This document shows, one piece after another, positions 55,711-64,000 of a stretch of 64,000 bases of DNA; positions within the stretch are counted from its first letter, which is position 1; each line of letters starts with the position of its first letter. The position numbers and the translations under genes are program-made. Where the stretch lies: contig JAEELL010000024.1 in NCBI GenBank assembly GCA_016282745.1, positions 1-64,000 on the forward strand. The letters run 5' to 3'. The notes under the pieces are model-generated. The model had not been told where the DNA came from. It worked only from the letters and a program-made list of their open reading frames with translations, and made no database searches. The DNA is from Lachnospiraceae bacterium. Its GTDB lineage: Bacteria > Bacillota > Clostridia > Lachnospirales > Lachnospiraceae.

Positions 55711-58326
55711 ATGGATGACAAGATATTTGATAGAATTACAGAAGTTGATCTGAAGCAGACAATGGAAAATTCATATATCGATTATGCTATGAGTGTTATC
55801 GCAGCCAGAGCATTACCTGATGTACGAGACGGACTTAAGCCTGTTCAGCGAAGAGTTTTATACTCAATGGTTGAACTTAACAATGGTCCTGATAAGCCAC
55901 ATAGAAAATGTGCCCGTATCGTCGGTGATACAATGGGTAAGTTCCACCCTCATGGTGACAGTTCAATATATGGTGCACTTGTTAACATGGCTCAGGAATG
56001 GAATACAAGATATCCATTAGTAGACGGACATGGAAACTTTGGTTCAGAAGACGGTGACGGTGCTGCGGCAATGCGTTACACTGAGGCAAGACTCAGCAAG
56101 ATTTCCATGGAGATGATTGCTGATATCAACAAAGATACAGTTGAGTTTACTCCAAACTTTGACGATACAGAGAAGGAACCTACAGTATTACCTTCAAGAT
56201 ATCCAAACCTTTTAGTTAATGGAACAAACGGTATTGCAGTTGGTATGGCAACTAATATTCCGCCACACAATTTAGGTGAAACAATAGGTGCCATTGTCAA
56301 AATTATTGATAACAAAGTTGATGAAGACAGAGATACAACTATCGAAGAGATAATGGATATAGTTAAGGGACCTGATTTTCCAACAGGAGCAACAATTCTC
56401 GGAAGAAGAGGAATTGAAGAAGCTTACAGAACAGGTAGAGGAAAGATAAAGGTTCGCGCAAAGACAGAAATCGAGACAATGGAAAATGGAAAGAACAAGA
56501 TTATCGTTTCCGAACTTCCATACATGGTTAACAAAGCAAAACTTGTTGAAAAGATTGCAGAGCTTAGCCGTGAAAAGAAAATAGATGGTATTACTGCACT
56601 TCGTGATGAATCAGATCAGGAAGGTACACGAGTTGTTATCGAACTTAGAAGAGATGTTAGTGCAAATGTAGTACTTAATCTATTGTACAAGCATACACAG
56701 ATGCAGGATACATTCGGCGTAATAATGCTTGCACTTGTAAATGGTGAGCCAAAGGTACTCAATCTCAAGGAGATGTTAAATGAATACCTTGAGCACCAGA
56801 AAGATGTTGTAACAAGAAGAACAAAATTCGAATTAAACAAGGCGGAAGAGAGAGCGCACATTATCAAAGGTCTCCTTATTGCACTTGACAATATAGACGA
56901 AGTAATAAAGATAATCAGAGGATCAAGAACAACAGCCGATGCAAAAGCAAACTTAATGGAGAGATTTGGATTAAGTGAAGCACAGTCACAGGCTATAGTT
57001 GATATGAGACTTCGTCAGTTAACAGGATTAGCAAGAGAAGATCTCGAAAATGAGTATGCAGAACTCATGGAAAAAATTGCATACTACAAGAGTATTCTTG
57101 CTGATGAGAAGAAGCTTCTCGGAGTAATCAAAGAAGAAATACTTCTTATCTCAGAAAAATTCGCTGATGAGAGAAGAACAGAGATAGGAATAGATATGGA
57201 TGACTTCTCTATTGAAGATTTGATTCCAAACGATGACTGTGTAATTACAATGACAGAGCTTGGATACATCAAGAGAATGACTTCAGACAATTTCAAAGTT
57301 CAGCATCGTGGAGGAAAAGGAATTAAGGGAATGAACACCATAAACGATGATAAGATTAAGAAGTTGTTTATGATGAAAGCCCATGACACAATTCTTTTCT
57401 TCACAAATAAAGGTAGAGTATTTAAGTTGAGATGTTTTGAAATTCCTGAAGCAAGCAGAAATGCCAGAGGAACAGCAATTATCAATTTACTTGAGTTACA
57501 GCCTGAAGAGAGAATAACATCAACAATAAAGGTTGATGATCTCAATTCAGAATCAACTTATCTAGTAATGGCTACAAAGAATGGTATTGTTAAAAAGACA
57601 CCTGTAAAAGCATATGCAAATATCAGAAAATCAGGTATTCAGGCAATAACATTCAGAGATGATGACGAATTAATAGAGGCAAAAGAAACAGATAATACAA
57701 AAGAAATAATACTTATTACCAAAAAAGGTCAGTGTATTATGTTTGATGAAAATCAAATCAGAATAACAGGCCGTTCATCAATGGGTGTAAAAGGTATTAC
57801 ACTTTCAAAAGATGATAATGTAGTAGCAATGCAGCTTAATACACAAGGAATTTACTTATTAGTTATTTCAGAAAATGGTATGGGTAAGAGAACACTTATT
57901 TCAGAATTCAAGAACCAGAACAGAGGTGGTAAGGGAGTTAAGTGTTACCATATCACAGAAAAGACAGGAGACGTAATGGGATGTAAAGCAGTAAGAGACG
58001 ACCATGAAGTACTCCTTATTACAAATGAAGGAATAATAATAAGAGTTCCTGTTGAAGGAATATCAGTACTCAAGAGAGTAACATCCGGAGTTAAGATAAT
58101 GGATACAGGAAAAGATGACAATATAAAAGTTGCAAGCGTAACAAAAGTATTATCAGGAGCAATAAAGTATTCTGAAGATGACGAAGATGATGAAGAATCA
58201 GAGGATGTAGAAAGCACAGAAAATTCAGAGGCAATTGAAAATGCAGAAGATGTAGAGAATGCAGAAACTGATGATAATGAAGATGAATCAGAAAATGCAG
58301 AGGCTACTGAAACTGATGATGAATAA
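55711..58326 (+). CDS. gyrA: DNA gyrase subunit A
   Basis: An 871-residue subunit. The breakage-reunion domain has Tyr123 in AAMRYTEARL. The C-terminal beta-pinwheel has a GyrA-box-like QHRGGKGIKGM (near residue 530). The last about 55 residues are an acidic, repetitive tail (DDEDDEESEDVES ..., then repeated ENAE) that is long for the family. At the quinolone-pocket positions the residues are Ser84 and Gly88 (the second is Asp or Glu in many bacteria); I believe Gly is common in this lineage. AGGAGG precedes the ATG. Confidence 0.98.
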   Translation: MDDKIFDRITEVDLKQTMENSYIDYAMSVIAARALPDVRDGLKPVQRRVLYSMVELNNGPDKPHRKCARIVGDTMGKFHPHGDSSIYGALVNMAQEWNTRYPLVDGHGNFGSEDGDGAAAMRYTEARLSKISMEMIADINKDTVEFTPNFDDTEKEPTVLPSRYPNLLVNGTNGIAVGMATNIPPHNLGETIGAIVKIIDNKVDEDRDTTIEEIMDIVKGPDFPTGATILGRRGIEEAYRTGRGKIKVRAKTEIETMENGKNKIIVSELPYMVNKAKLVEKIAELSREKKIDGITALRDESDQEGTRVVIELRRDVSANVVLNLLYKHTQMQDTFGVIMLALVNGEPKVLNLKEMLNEYLEHQKDVVTRRTKFELNKAEERAHIIKGLLIALDNIDEVIKIIRGSRTTADAKANLMERFGLSEAQSQAIVDMRLRQLTGLAREDLENEYAELMEKIAYYKSILADEKKLLGVIKEEILLISEKFADERRTEIGIDMDDFSIEDLIPNDDCVITMTELGYIKRMTSDNFKVQHRGGKGIKGMNTINDDKIKKLFMMKAHDTILFFTNKGRVFKLRCFEIPEASRNARGTAIINLLELQPEERITSTIKVDDLNSESTYLVMATKNGIVKKTPVKAYANIRKSGIQAITFRDDDELIEAKETDNTKEIILITKKGQCIMFDENQIRITGRSSMGVKGITLSKDDNVVAMQLNTQGIYLLVISENGMGKRTLISEFKNQNRGGKGVKCYHITEKTGDVMGCKAVRDDHEVLLITNEGIIIRVPVEGISVLKRVTSGVKIMDTGKDDNIKVASVTKVLSGAIKYSEDDEDDEESEDVESTENSEAIENAEDVENAETDDNEDESENAEATETDDE

Positions 58327-58338
58327 GTAGATAATACT

Positions 58339-58367
58339 GAAAAAGGCGACTTAAAGTCGCCTTTTTC
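58339..58367 (+). terminator. gyrA terminator
   Basis: GAAAAAGGCGACTT-AA-AGTCGCCTTTTTC, perfect arms 13 bases after the gyrA stop. Confidence 0.92.
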
Positions 58368-58410
58368 GAAATATTAACTTTATCATAAATATTTTCGGGA
58401 ATATAATGTC

Positions 58411-58484
58411 AGTACTACAGACGAAAAACAGGAAAATATAAAAATCATCTGAAGCAATAACAAGAGTACTACAGATGAAAAACA
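58411..58484 (+). repeat. 20-bp direct repeat upstream of fumarase
   Basis: AGTACTACAGACGAAAAACA (58411-58430) recurs at 58465-58484 with one change (C to T), a 54-base period. A regulator site or a chance duplication. Confidence 0.45.
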
Positions 58485-58526
58485 AATATAAACAATAAAT
58501 ATAAAAGAAAAGGAAGTTATACACAT

Positions 58527-59369
58527 ATGAGAACGATAAATGTGGATGAAATTACAAAAAACATTAAAGAAATGTGCATAGAAGCAAATCATTATCTTTC
58601 ACCGGATATGCAGAGAGTATTTGACAATGCACTTAAGAGCGAAGAATCTCCATTGGGACATCAGATTCTTGATCAGCTGAATGAAAACTTAGAGATTGCA
58701 AAAAGTGATATGATACCAATTTGTCAGGATACGGGAATGGCCGTTGTATTTATAAAAGTTGGTCAGGAAGTACATTTCGAAAACGGATTGTTAGAAGATG
58801 CAATCAACGAAGGTGTCAGACAGGGATATGTTGAGGGATACTTGAGAAAGTCAGTAGTTAAGGATCCAATAATTAGAGAAAATACAAAAGATAACACACC
58901 TGCAATTATTCATTATGAGATAGTTGAGGGAGATAAAGTTACAATTACAGTAGCGCCAAAGGGATTCGGTAGCGAAAACATGAGCAGAGTATTTATGTTA
59001 AAGCCGGCTGATGGAATAGAAGGAGTAAAGAATGCAGTACTTCAGGCAGTAAGAGATGCAGGACCAAATGCCTGCCCTCCTATGGTTGTGGGAGTCGGAA
59101 TAGGTGGTACATTTGAAAAATGTGCAATTATGGCAAAAAAGGCACTTGCCAGAGAAGCCGATAGCGAATCTGATATTGAATATGTAAGAGAACTTGAGAA
59201 AGAACTTCTTGAGAAAATAAACAAGATGGGAATCGGACCTGGTGGACTTGGAGGAACACAGACTGCACTTGCAGTAAATGTGGAAACATATCCAACACAC
59301 ATTGCAGGACTTCCGGTTGGAATCAATATTTGCTGTCATGTAAACAGACACGTAACCAGAATAATTTAA
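58527..59369 (+). CDS. Class I fumarate hydratase, alpha subunit
   Basis: A 280-residue subunit of the oxygen-sensitive [4Fe-4S] hydro-lyase. Cluster Cys candidates are Cys66 (CQDTGM), Cys183 (NACPPMVVGVGIGG) and Cys269/270 (NICCHVNRH). The same family includes L-tartrate dehydratase alpha (TtdA), so substrate is fumarate/malate or tartrate; the neighbour beta subunit does not settle it. It adds water in a split pathway of anaerobic central metabolism. AAGGAAG precedes the ATG. Confidence 0.88.
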   Translation: MRTINVDEITKNIKEMCIEANHYLSPDMQRVFDNALKSEESPLGHQILDQLNENLEIAKSDMIPICQDTGMAVVFIKVGQEVHFENGLLEDAINEGVRQGYVEGYLRKSVVKDPIIRENTKDNTPAIIHYEIVEGDKVTITVAPKGFGSENMSRVFMLKPADGIEGVKNAVLQAVRDAGPNACPPMVVGVGIGGTFEKCAIMAKKALAREADSESDIEYVRELEKELLEKINKMGIGPGGLGGTQTALAVNVETYPTHIAGLPVGINICCHVNRHVTRII

Positions 59370-59534
59370 GTTAGAAAGATAGTTAAAATAACTATAAATA
59401 ATTTAGAATATAGAGACACTAAATATTGAAATAGAAGACAACAATATCAATATATAGTATTAAAAGTCAGATTATAATAGGAAGAAACTGGTAACAAATT
59501 ATAGAATTTGATATTAAATTAGAAATTAGTTACT

Positions 59535-59597
59535 AATATAAAAGTAACAATTAACAAAAGAGTAATTAACAAAAGAAAAATTAACAAAGGAGTAGTT
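59535..59597 (+). repeat. Short tandem-like repeats between fumarase subunits
   Basis: ATTAACAAA recurs three times (near 59550, 59566 and 59580), the last merging with the ribosome site AAAGGAG of the beta gene. The 228-base gap (59370-59597) is otherwise AT-rich with no gene. Confidence 0.4.
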
Positions 59598-60149
59598 ATG
59601 AATAAAAATATTAAAGCACCAATAAGCAATGAAGATGCAAAATCTTTGAGAGCAGGTGATTATGTTAATATTACTGGAATTATATACACCGCAAGAGATG
59701 CTGCACATAAAAGAATGTACGAAGCGTTGCAGAAAAATGAAGAATTACCAATAGATATGGAAAACAATATTATTTATTACATGGGACCATCTCCTGCAAG
59801 AGAGGGAAGACCGATTGGTTCAGCAGGTCCAACAACTGCCAGCAGAATGGATAAATACGCACCATCATTACTTGACCTTGGTCTTAAGGGAATGATAGGA
59901 AAAGGAAAAAGATCAGGGGAAGTAAAAGATGCCATCGTAAGAAATGGGGCAGTGTATTTTGCTGCCATAGGTGGAGCAGGTGCATTACTCTCTCAGAGAA
60001 TCAAAAAGTCAGAAGTGGTTGCATATGATGACCTTGGAACAGAGGCAATCAGAAAATTGTATGTTGAAGATTTTCCTGTGATTGTTGTAATTGACAGCGA
60101 GGGAAACAACTTGTATGAGACAGCTATAAAAGAATATAACAGAGAGTAA
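59598..60149 (+). CDS. Class I fumarate hydratase, beta subunit
   Basis: A 183-residue C-terminal-type subunit (FumA_C/TtdB fold). Motifs are YYMGPSPAREGRPIGSAGPTTASRMDKY, with GMIGKG and GAVYFAAIGGAGALL. It pairs with the alpha subunit at 58527. The 228-base gap between them is unusually wide for a two-subunit enzyme. Confidence 0.9.
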   Translation: MNKNIKAPISNEDAKSLRAGDYVNITGIIYTARDAAHKRMYEALQKNEELPIDMENNIIYYMGPSPAREGRPIGSAGPTTASRMDKYAPSLLDLGLKGMIGKGKRSGEVKDAIVRNGAVYFAAIGGAGALLSQRIKKSEVVAYDDLGTEAIRKLYVEDFPVIVVIDSEGNNLYETAIKEYNRE

Positions 60150-60239
60150 CGAAATAATATAGCTAAGATGTAGATGTCCCCCTCCTCTAAACAAAGTAAT
60201 TGTGTTATCTGGTGGATTGAAGAAATACGCATAAGTTAA

Positions 60240-60277
60240 GAAGACTGTCAGTAAAAAAACTGTCAGTCTTTTTTTGT
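60240..60277 (+). terminator. Fumarase terminator
   Basis: AAGACTG-T-CAGT, AAAAAA, ACTG-T-CAGTCTT, then a T run: an 11-pair stem with one mismatch. Between it and the next gene (60278-60481) is an AT-rich stretch with AAAAATAAA repeats near 60310-60360. Confidence 0.85.
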
Positions 60278-60481
60278 TTATGGGAAAGTTCTCTGAACTT
60301 CCATTTAAAATAAAACTAAAAAATAAAACTAAAAAATAAATACTAAAAAATAAATACTAAATTGAAAAATAATTGCAATAAAATTTGAAATACAATCGTT
60401 TAATAGGTATACAACAAAAAAACATAAATAATAAAATAAGAAAGATAATCTTTTATAACAAGTCAAATGGAGGAGAGAATT

Positions 60482-61762
60482 ATGAGAAGAGAAACTTACA
60501 CAAAATTTTTAGCAGTTGCAATTGCATCTGCGACAACAGTTGGGATGGTTGGGGTACCTGGAAATGAAAATGTAAATGTGAAGGCAGAAGAGGTAACAAC
60601 AACTGCAAACGAAACAACGACAAAATCGGAACAGACAACAACATCAGATGCAACAAATAATAAAAATATCATTACAGGAAAATGTGGTAATGAAGTAAAG
60701 TATGCATACGATGAAAAAACTAAGGAAGTACGTGTCACAGGAAAAGGTGAAATGTGGGATGGAATGTATATTCAAGACATTGAAGACGCAAATAAAGTAA
60801 TCATTGAGGATGGAGTAACAAGCATAGGTGGATACAATTTTCTTGAATGTCATAACAAAATTGAATTGGAAATTCCTGCATCAGTAAAAGAAATTCACAG
60901 TGATGCATTTCGTGATGTAACAAAAGTAGTATTTAACACAACAATGAAAGAAGTACATCCTTATGCGTTTAGATATATCGATACGGTAGAGTTTAAAGCA
61001 GATGTAGTTGGATTTGATGATCATTCAATTTATGCGAATAAAGCAATCATTCATGGAGAAGCACAGGATTTAGCAAAAGCGACATTTGGAAGTATTTCTT
61101 GTGATTATGTAATAGCTGATGATAACAATAAAGTAAATATTAAATCAAAAATGCTCATCTCAGCTGATGAAAAAGTAGTTTATTCATTATCTGAAAGAGA
61201 GAGCAAAGATCAAATGATAATTCCTGATAAAGTAGTTAAAATTCAGCCTTATGCATTTAGTAATGTTGATATAAATGAAATTAAGTTTGGAGCAAATGTT
61301 GAAGAAATTGGAGCAAACGCATTTTACAATTGTAATATAAATAAACTGACATTAAATAAGAAAATTAAATCAATTGGTGATTTAGCCTTTGCTTATAATC
61401 AATTTAAGAACGTAACAGTTTATACAGGGACAAAATTTGGAGATAATGTATTTGATACAAAAGTTACTTTAAAATATACAGGTAAATTAAAGAAAATGAA
61501 AACATTATTAAATTCAAATATTAATAATGGAACAGTAAAAGCTAATTTTAATAAAATTTCAGATGTTAAGAATTATGAAATTACAATTAAACAGGGAAAG
61601 AAGACTGTTAAATACAAAACAACAAAGAATAATTACAAGTTTAAGATTCCGGCAAGTTTTAAGAGTGGAAACTTTAAAGTAAGTGTGAGAGGTTATAAGA
61701 CTGTAAAAAACAAAAAAGTTTACACAAAATCAAGCAATACAGTTATCTTAGAAAAGGAATAA
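60482..61762 (+). CDS. BspA-like LRR_5 secreted protein, paralogue 1
   Basis: A 426-residue exported protein. The signal peptide ends near Ala35 (VNVKAEE). A Thr-rich stretch leads to GKCGNEVKYAYDEKTKEVRVTGKGEMWDG (in parts), then LRR_5-type repeats (VTSIGGYNF, VKEIHSDAFRDV, VVKIQPYAFSNV, VEEIGANAFYN, IKSIGDLAF; about residues 100-330) and a C-terminal FN3-like module. No sortase motif is seen. LRR_5 proteins bind host or microbial surfaces. The ATG at 60482 has GGAGGAGAG before it. Confidence 0.85.
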   Translation: MRRETYTKFLAVAIASATTVGMVGVPGNENVNVKAEEVTTTANETTTKSEQTTTSDATNNKNIITGKCGNEVKYAYDEKTKEVRVTGKGEMWDGMYIQDIEDANKVIIEDGVTSIGGYNFLECHNKIELEIPASVKEIHSDAFRDVTKVVFNTTMKEVHPYAFRYIDTVEFKADVVGFDDHSIYANKAIIHGEAQDLAKATFGSISCDYVIADDNNKVNIKSKMLISADEKVVYSLSERESKDQMIIPDKVVKIQPYAFSNVDINEIKFGANVEEIGANAFYNCNINKLTLNKKIKSIGDLAFAYNQFKNVTVYTGTKFGDNVFDTKVTLKYTGKLKKMKTLLNSNINNGTVKANFNKISDVKNYEITIKQGKKTVKYKTTKNNYKFKIPASFKSGNFKVSVRGYKTVKNKKVYTKSSNTVILEKE

Positions 61763-61876
61763 ATAGTTGCAATTATAAAAAATAAATAAATGATGTAGTT
61801 AAGCAATAAAATGAAAACAATATTCGTTTAAAGAGTAAAGAAAAAATGCTTAAATTGAATTGAGGAGGAATTAAAA

Positions 61877-63136
61877 ATGAAAAAGACAATATATACAAAA
61901 ATGATTGCTGCAGCTATTGCAGCAGCTACAACAATTGGAACAGTTGGGGCAACAGCATATGTGCCGGTGAATGTAATGGCTGATGCGGTAGCACAGGAAA
62001 CGACAGTAAATCAGTCAACAACTGTCACAGGAAAAATCGGAAATGAAGTAAAATATTCATACGATACAGTAAAAAAAGAACTGACAATCTCAGGAAAAGG
62101 TGAGATGTGGGATGGAGCCAAAATAAAAGGTGTGCTAGATGCGGAAAAGGTTGTTATTGAAGAGGGAATAACAAGTGTTGGAGGAGAAAATTTTATTGAT
62201 TTTCAAAATGAATTAGATGTAACATTACCTTCAACATTAACTACAATTAATGAAAAGGCCTTCAATCAGGTAAAGAAAATTGCATTTACAAATAATATAA
62301 AGAAAGTTTGTACAAATGCATTTAATAGTATTGAGATTGCAGAGTTTATGGGAGATGTAGTTGGATTTGATTACGAATCCATTGTAGTCAAAAAAGTAAT
62401 ACTTCACGGTGCAGCCCAGGAATTAGCAAAAGCAACTGGTGGAGTAATTGATGGTGTGGTAATAGCTGAAGATAATGAAAAGGTACAGATAAAAGATTTA
62501 CTGGTCCTTTCCAGAGATGGAAAGACATTGTATTGTTCAACAAATTACGCGCGTATGGGTGATGATATTGAAAAAGTAACAATACCTGATACAGTGGAAA
62601 CAATAGTTCCTTACGCATTAACAGGAAGTAGAATTAGTTATTTGATCTTGGGAGCCAATGTAGAAAATATTGGCGAAAGTGCATTTGAAAGTTCTGTAAT
62701 TAAAAAGATAACAGTAAATAAAAAATTAAAAACAATTGAGTCTTATGCTTTCAATAATACCAGATTGAAAAAAATAAAAATAAATAAGAATACAGTAGTA
62801 AAGCCGGCAGCATTTGATTCTAATGTAGTAATTGAACACAATACAAAGTTTAAAAAGATGCAGGCTCCAATCTACAGTGCAACTCTCAAAAAGAATACAA
62901 TCAATGTAGTATTTAACAAATTAACAGGAGTAAAAAATTACGAAGTAACAGTTAAAAAGGGAAAAACAGTAGAAAAGTACACAACAACTAAGAATTCTAT
63001 TTCAAAGAAATTGTCTGCCAAATTAAAAAAGGGTAACAAGAAAATTACAGTAACTGTTAGAGGATATAAGTTAGTAAATAAAAAGAAAGTATTTACAAAG
63101 GCAAGTATTCCTGTAACTGTTGAAAACATGGAATAA
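61877..63136 (+). CDS. BspA-like LRR_5 secreted protein, paralogue 2
   Basis: A 419-residue tandem paralogue of the preceding gene with the same order: signal peptide (cleavage near Ala36), GNEVKYSYDTVKKELTISGKGEMWDG (in parts), LRR_5 repeats with AFN/AFxS ends, and a C-terminal KNYEVTVKKGKTVEKYTTTKN module. The match is close along the whole length. GAGGAGG precedes the ATG. The two are probably one gene duplication that has diverged. Confidence 0.85.
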   Translation: MKKTIYTKMIAAAIAAATTIGTVGATAYVPVNVMADAVAQETTVNQSTTVTGKIGNEVKYSYDTVKKELTISGKGEMWDGAKIKGVLDAEKVVIEEGITSVGGENFIDFQNELDVTLPSTLTTINEKAFNQVKKIAFTNNIKKVCTNAFNSIEIAEFMGDVVGFDYESIVVKKVILHGAAQELAKATGGVIDGVVIAEDNEKVQIKDLLVLSRDGKTLYCSTNYARMGDDIEKVTIPDTVETIVPYALTGSRISYLILGANVENIGESAFESSVIKKITVNKKLKTIESYAFNNTRLKKIKINKNTVVKPAAFDSNVVIEHNTKFKKMQAPIYSATLKKNTINVVFNKLTGVKNYEVTVKKGKTVEKYTTTKNSISKKLSAKLKKGNKKITVTVRGYKLVNKKKVFTKASIPVTVENME

Positions 63137-63172
63137 TTATATCAGATGTGATATGACTCCTGATTCAAGTAC

Positions 63173-63208
63173 ACAGCGATAGCGATTATAAATAATCGTT
63201 ATCGCTGT
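63173..63208 (+). terminator. Hairpin after BspA-like paralogue 2
   Basis: ACAGCGATAGCGATTAT and ATAATCGTTATCGCTGT, 17 pairs (one G-U) around two bases; only weak T-richness follows. Confidence 0.6.
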
Positions 63209-63256
63209 CGATAACTTTATTTGTAAGTTATTTCATTGGGGAGTAAAAACAAACAT

Positions 63257-63313
63257 GTCTCAGTGTGATAAATTTAAAATGTATAGTCTCAGTGTGATAA
63301 ATATAAAATGTAT
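63257..63313 (+). repeat. Tandem 29-bp-period repeats abutting tRNA-Ser promoter
   Basis: A 28-base unit starting GTCTCAGTGTGATAAAT occurs at 63257-63284 and 63286-63313 with one change. The second copy ends at the -35 of the tRNA promoter. Confidence 0.6.
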
Positions 63314-63342
63314 TTGACAAAGATATAGACATTTAGTATAAT
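63314..63342 (+). promoter_or_regulatory. tRNA-Ser promoter
   Basis: Perfect TTGACA, a 17-base spacer and perfect TATAAT, 59 bases before the tRNA. Confidence 0.88.
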
Positions 63343-63400
63343 TAATTTTGCGTTGAACACGCATGAATAGATAATAAGGAAAAGATGTTAACTACAGTCT

Positions 63401-63488
63401 GGAGAAATACTCAAGTGGCTGAAGAGGCGCCCCTGCTAAGGGTGTAGGCCGTTTGCGCGGCGCGAGGGTTCAAATCCCTCTTTCTCCG
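63401..63488 (+). tRNA. tRNA-Ser (anticodon GCU)
   Basis: An 88-base class II tRNA with a long variable arm. Acceptor GGAGAAA/TTTCTCC, anticodon loop CTGCTAA, TTCAAAT T loop, discriminator G. CCA is not encoded. It decodes AGC/AGU. GATAATAAGGAAAA (63370-63383) and its exact complement (63494-63507) flank it; the right arm is followed by a T run and probably acts as the terminator. Confidence 0.97.
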
Positions 63489-63571
63489 TTTCATTTTCCT
63501 TATTATCTTTTTTTTGTTTATACGACGAGGAAAATGTGGAAACAAGCGTAACAGTTTCAGTGATTTGGCGA

Positions 63572-63608
63572 CGAGTAGGATTTATCCTACTCGTTTTTTT
63601 TTTTTTTG
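63572..63608 (+). terminator. Strong terminator downstream of tRNA-Ser
   Basis: CGAGTAGGAT-TT-ATCCTACTCG, then about 15 T residues. It is a second, stronger terminator than the one formed by the tRNA-flanking arms. Confidence 0.9.
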
Positions 63609-63688
63609 CAATAAAAATGAAATAACCTTCGTTTAATATGTAAAGAGTAAAAAAATGTTGAGAATTCTAAAAGGAGAAGTAAACTAAT

Positions 63689-64000
63689 ATGAAAAAAATT
63701 GGTGCACTAACAATAGTAATAGGTGTAGTTGCGTTAGCGTCAGTTGGCTGTTGTCAATATAAAAATAATGAGAGCATTAAGACATCTCATAATAATCAAA
63801 AAGCAAATATTGAAGAGAGTCAGGAGGAAACAACACAGGAAGCTATTGATAAAGAAATACTAGAACTGTATGGTGACTGGGGTGAGAAGTTTGAGAATGA
63901 AGGAATGGATCTCACAAAAAAAATTGGGTCATTAAAAGAAGTGGATGGAAAAAGAGTTGATATCCCTATTTCAACAACCAGTGAGGTAAATGAAGAAGGA
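63689..64000 (+). CDS. Lipoprotein, truncated by window end
   Basis: The first 104 codons of a gene that runs off the window. A signal peptide (MKKIGALTIVIGVVALAS) ends in a lipobox VGC with a second Cys directly after (Cys21, Cys22). The mature part is hydrophilic and acidic (EESQEETTQEAIDKEILELYGDWGEKF, in parts). No family is recognised. AAAGGAG precedes the ATG. Confidence 0.75.
   Translation, partial: MKKIGALTIVIGVVALASVGCCQYKNNESIKTSHNNQKANIEESQEETTQEAIDKEILELYGDWGEKFENEGMDLTKKIGSLKEVDGKRVDIPISTTSEVNEEG

Noticed and set aside
55960-55974. Gly88 in the GyrA quinolone pocket as a resistance mutation
   Set aside because: I believe Gly at this place is common in Lachnospiraceae, so it is probably a lineage trait rather than a mutation.
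60385-60567. Plus-strand frame overlapping the first BspA-like gene
   Set aside because: It overlaps the signal peptide and ribosome site of the real gene in another frame and is Lys/Asn-rich only because of base composition.

Overview
The window reads as a chromosomal segment around the replication origin of a low-GC Gram-positive anaerobe of the class Clostridia. Lachnospiraceae is the likely family: there is a V-type ATPase operon, split class I fumarase subunits, BspA-like surface proteins and B. subtilis-like oriC gene order. The family call is inference from gene content; species is not claimed.

Layout. (1) 159-13478 is an integrated mobile element of about 13.3 kb in the 3' end of a tRNA-Lys(CUU) gene, bounded by a 36-bp direct repeat. 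Its right half holds the mobility genes: tyrosine integrase, XRE repressor, excisionase, a small mobilization protein, an RSF1010-like oriT, a MobQ-type relaxase and two coiled-coil proteins in overlapping frames. It is therefore an integrative mobilizable element (IME). Its left half, all on the minus strand, is an agr-type quorum-sensing locus (agrD, agrB, LytTR response regulator, GHKL histidine kinase). This is followed by a small secreted protein, a lipoprotein, two ABC-2-type permeases and an ABC ATPase. At the far left is a strong minus-strand promoter with tandem 22-bp upstream repeats. (2) 13.7-18.5 kb holds a secreted FN3/Ig-like protein, an LTA-synthase-like sulfatase and trmB. (3) 18.7-27.7 kb is a nine-gene V-type ATPase operon. 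(4) 27.7-36.8 kb holds a small membrane protein, a D,D-carboxypeptidase, a degenerate tyrosine-recombinase-like protein, a DnaQ-like exonuclease, tRNA-Arg(CCU), serS and a LacZ-type beta-galactosidase.

(5) 37-49 kb is the left arm of the origin, all genes on the minus strand: a DUF4446-like gene, parB, parA, a 1.4-kb gene-free stretch with three parS sites and a MITE-like repeat, a coiled-coil protein, rsmG, mnmG, mnmE, jag, yidC, yidD, rnpA and rpmH. (6) 48.7-58.3 kb is oriC plus the plus-strand arm: dnaA, dnaN, an S4-domain gene, recF, gyrB, gyrA. DnaA boxes lie on both sides of dnaA, and a DnaA-trio-like run sits before dnaN. Genes on both sides are transcribed away from the origin. (7) 58.5-64 kb holds fumarase alpha and beta subunits, two tandem BspA-like leucine-rich-repeat secreted proteins, tRNA-Ser(GCU) and a lipoprotein cut by the window end.

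The most distinctive content is the IME that carries a complete agr peptide-signalling circuit next to an export/secreted-protein cassette. Together with the putative response-regulator boxes it looks like a self-contained, density-regulated mobile cargo. The individual families are known. The combination and its control sites are what I would look at first.
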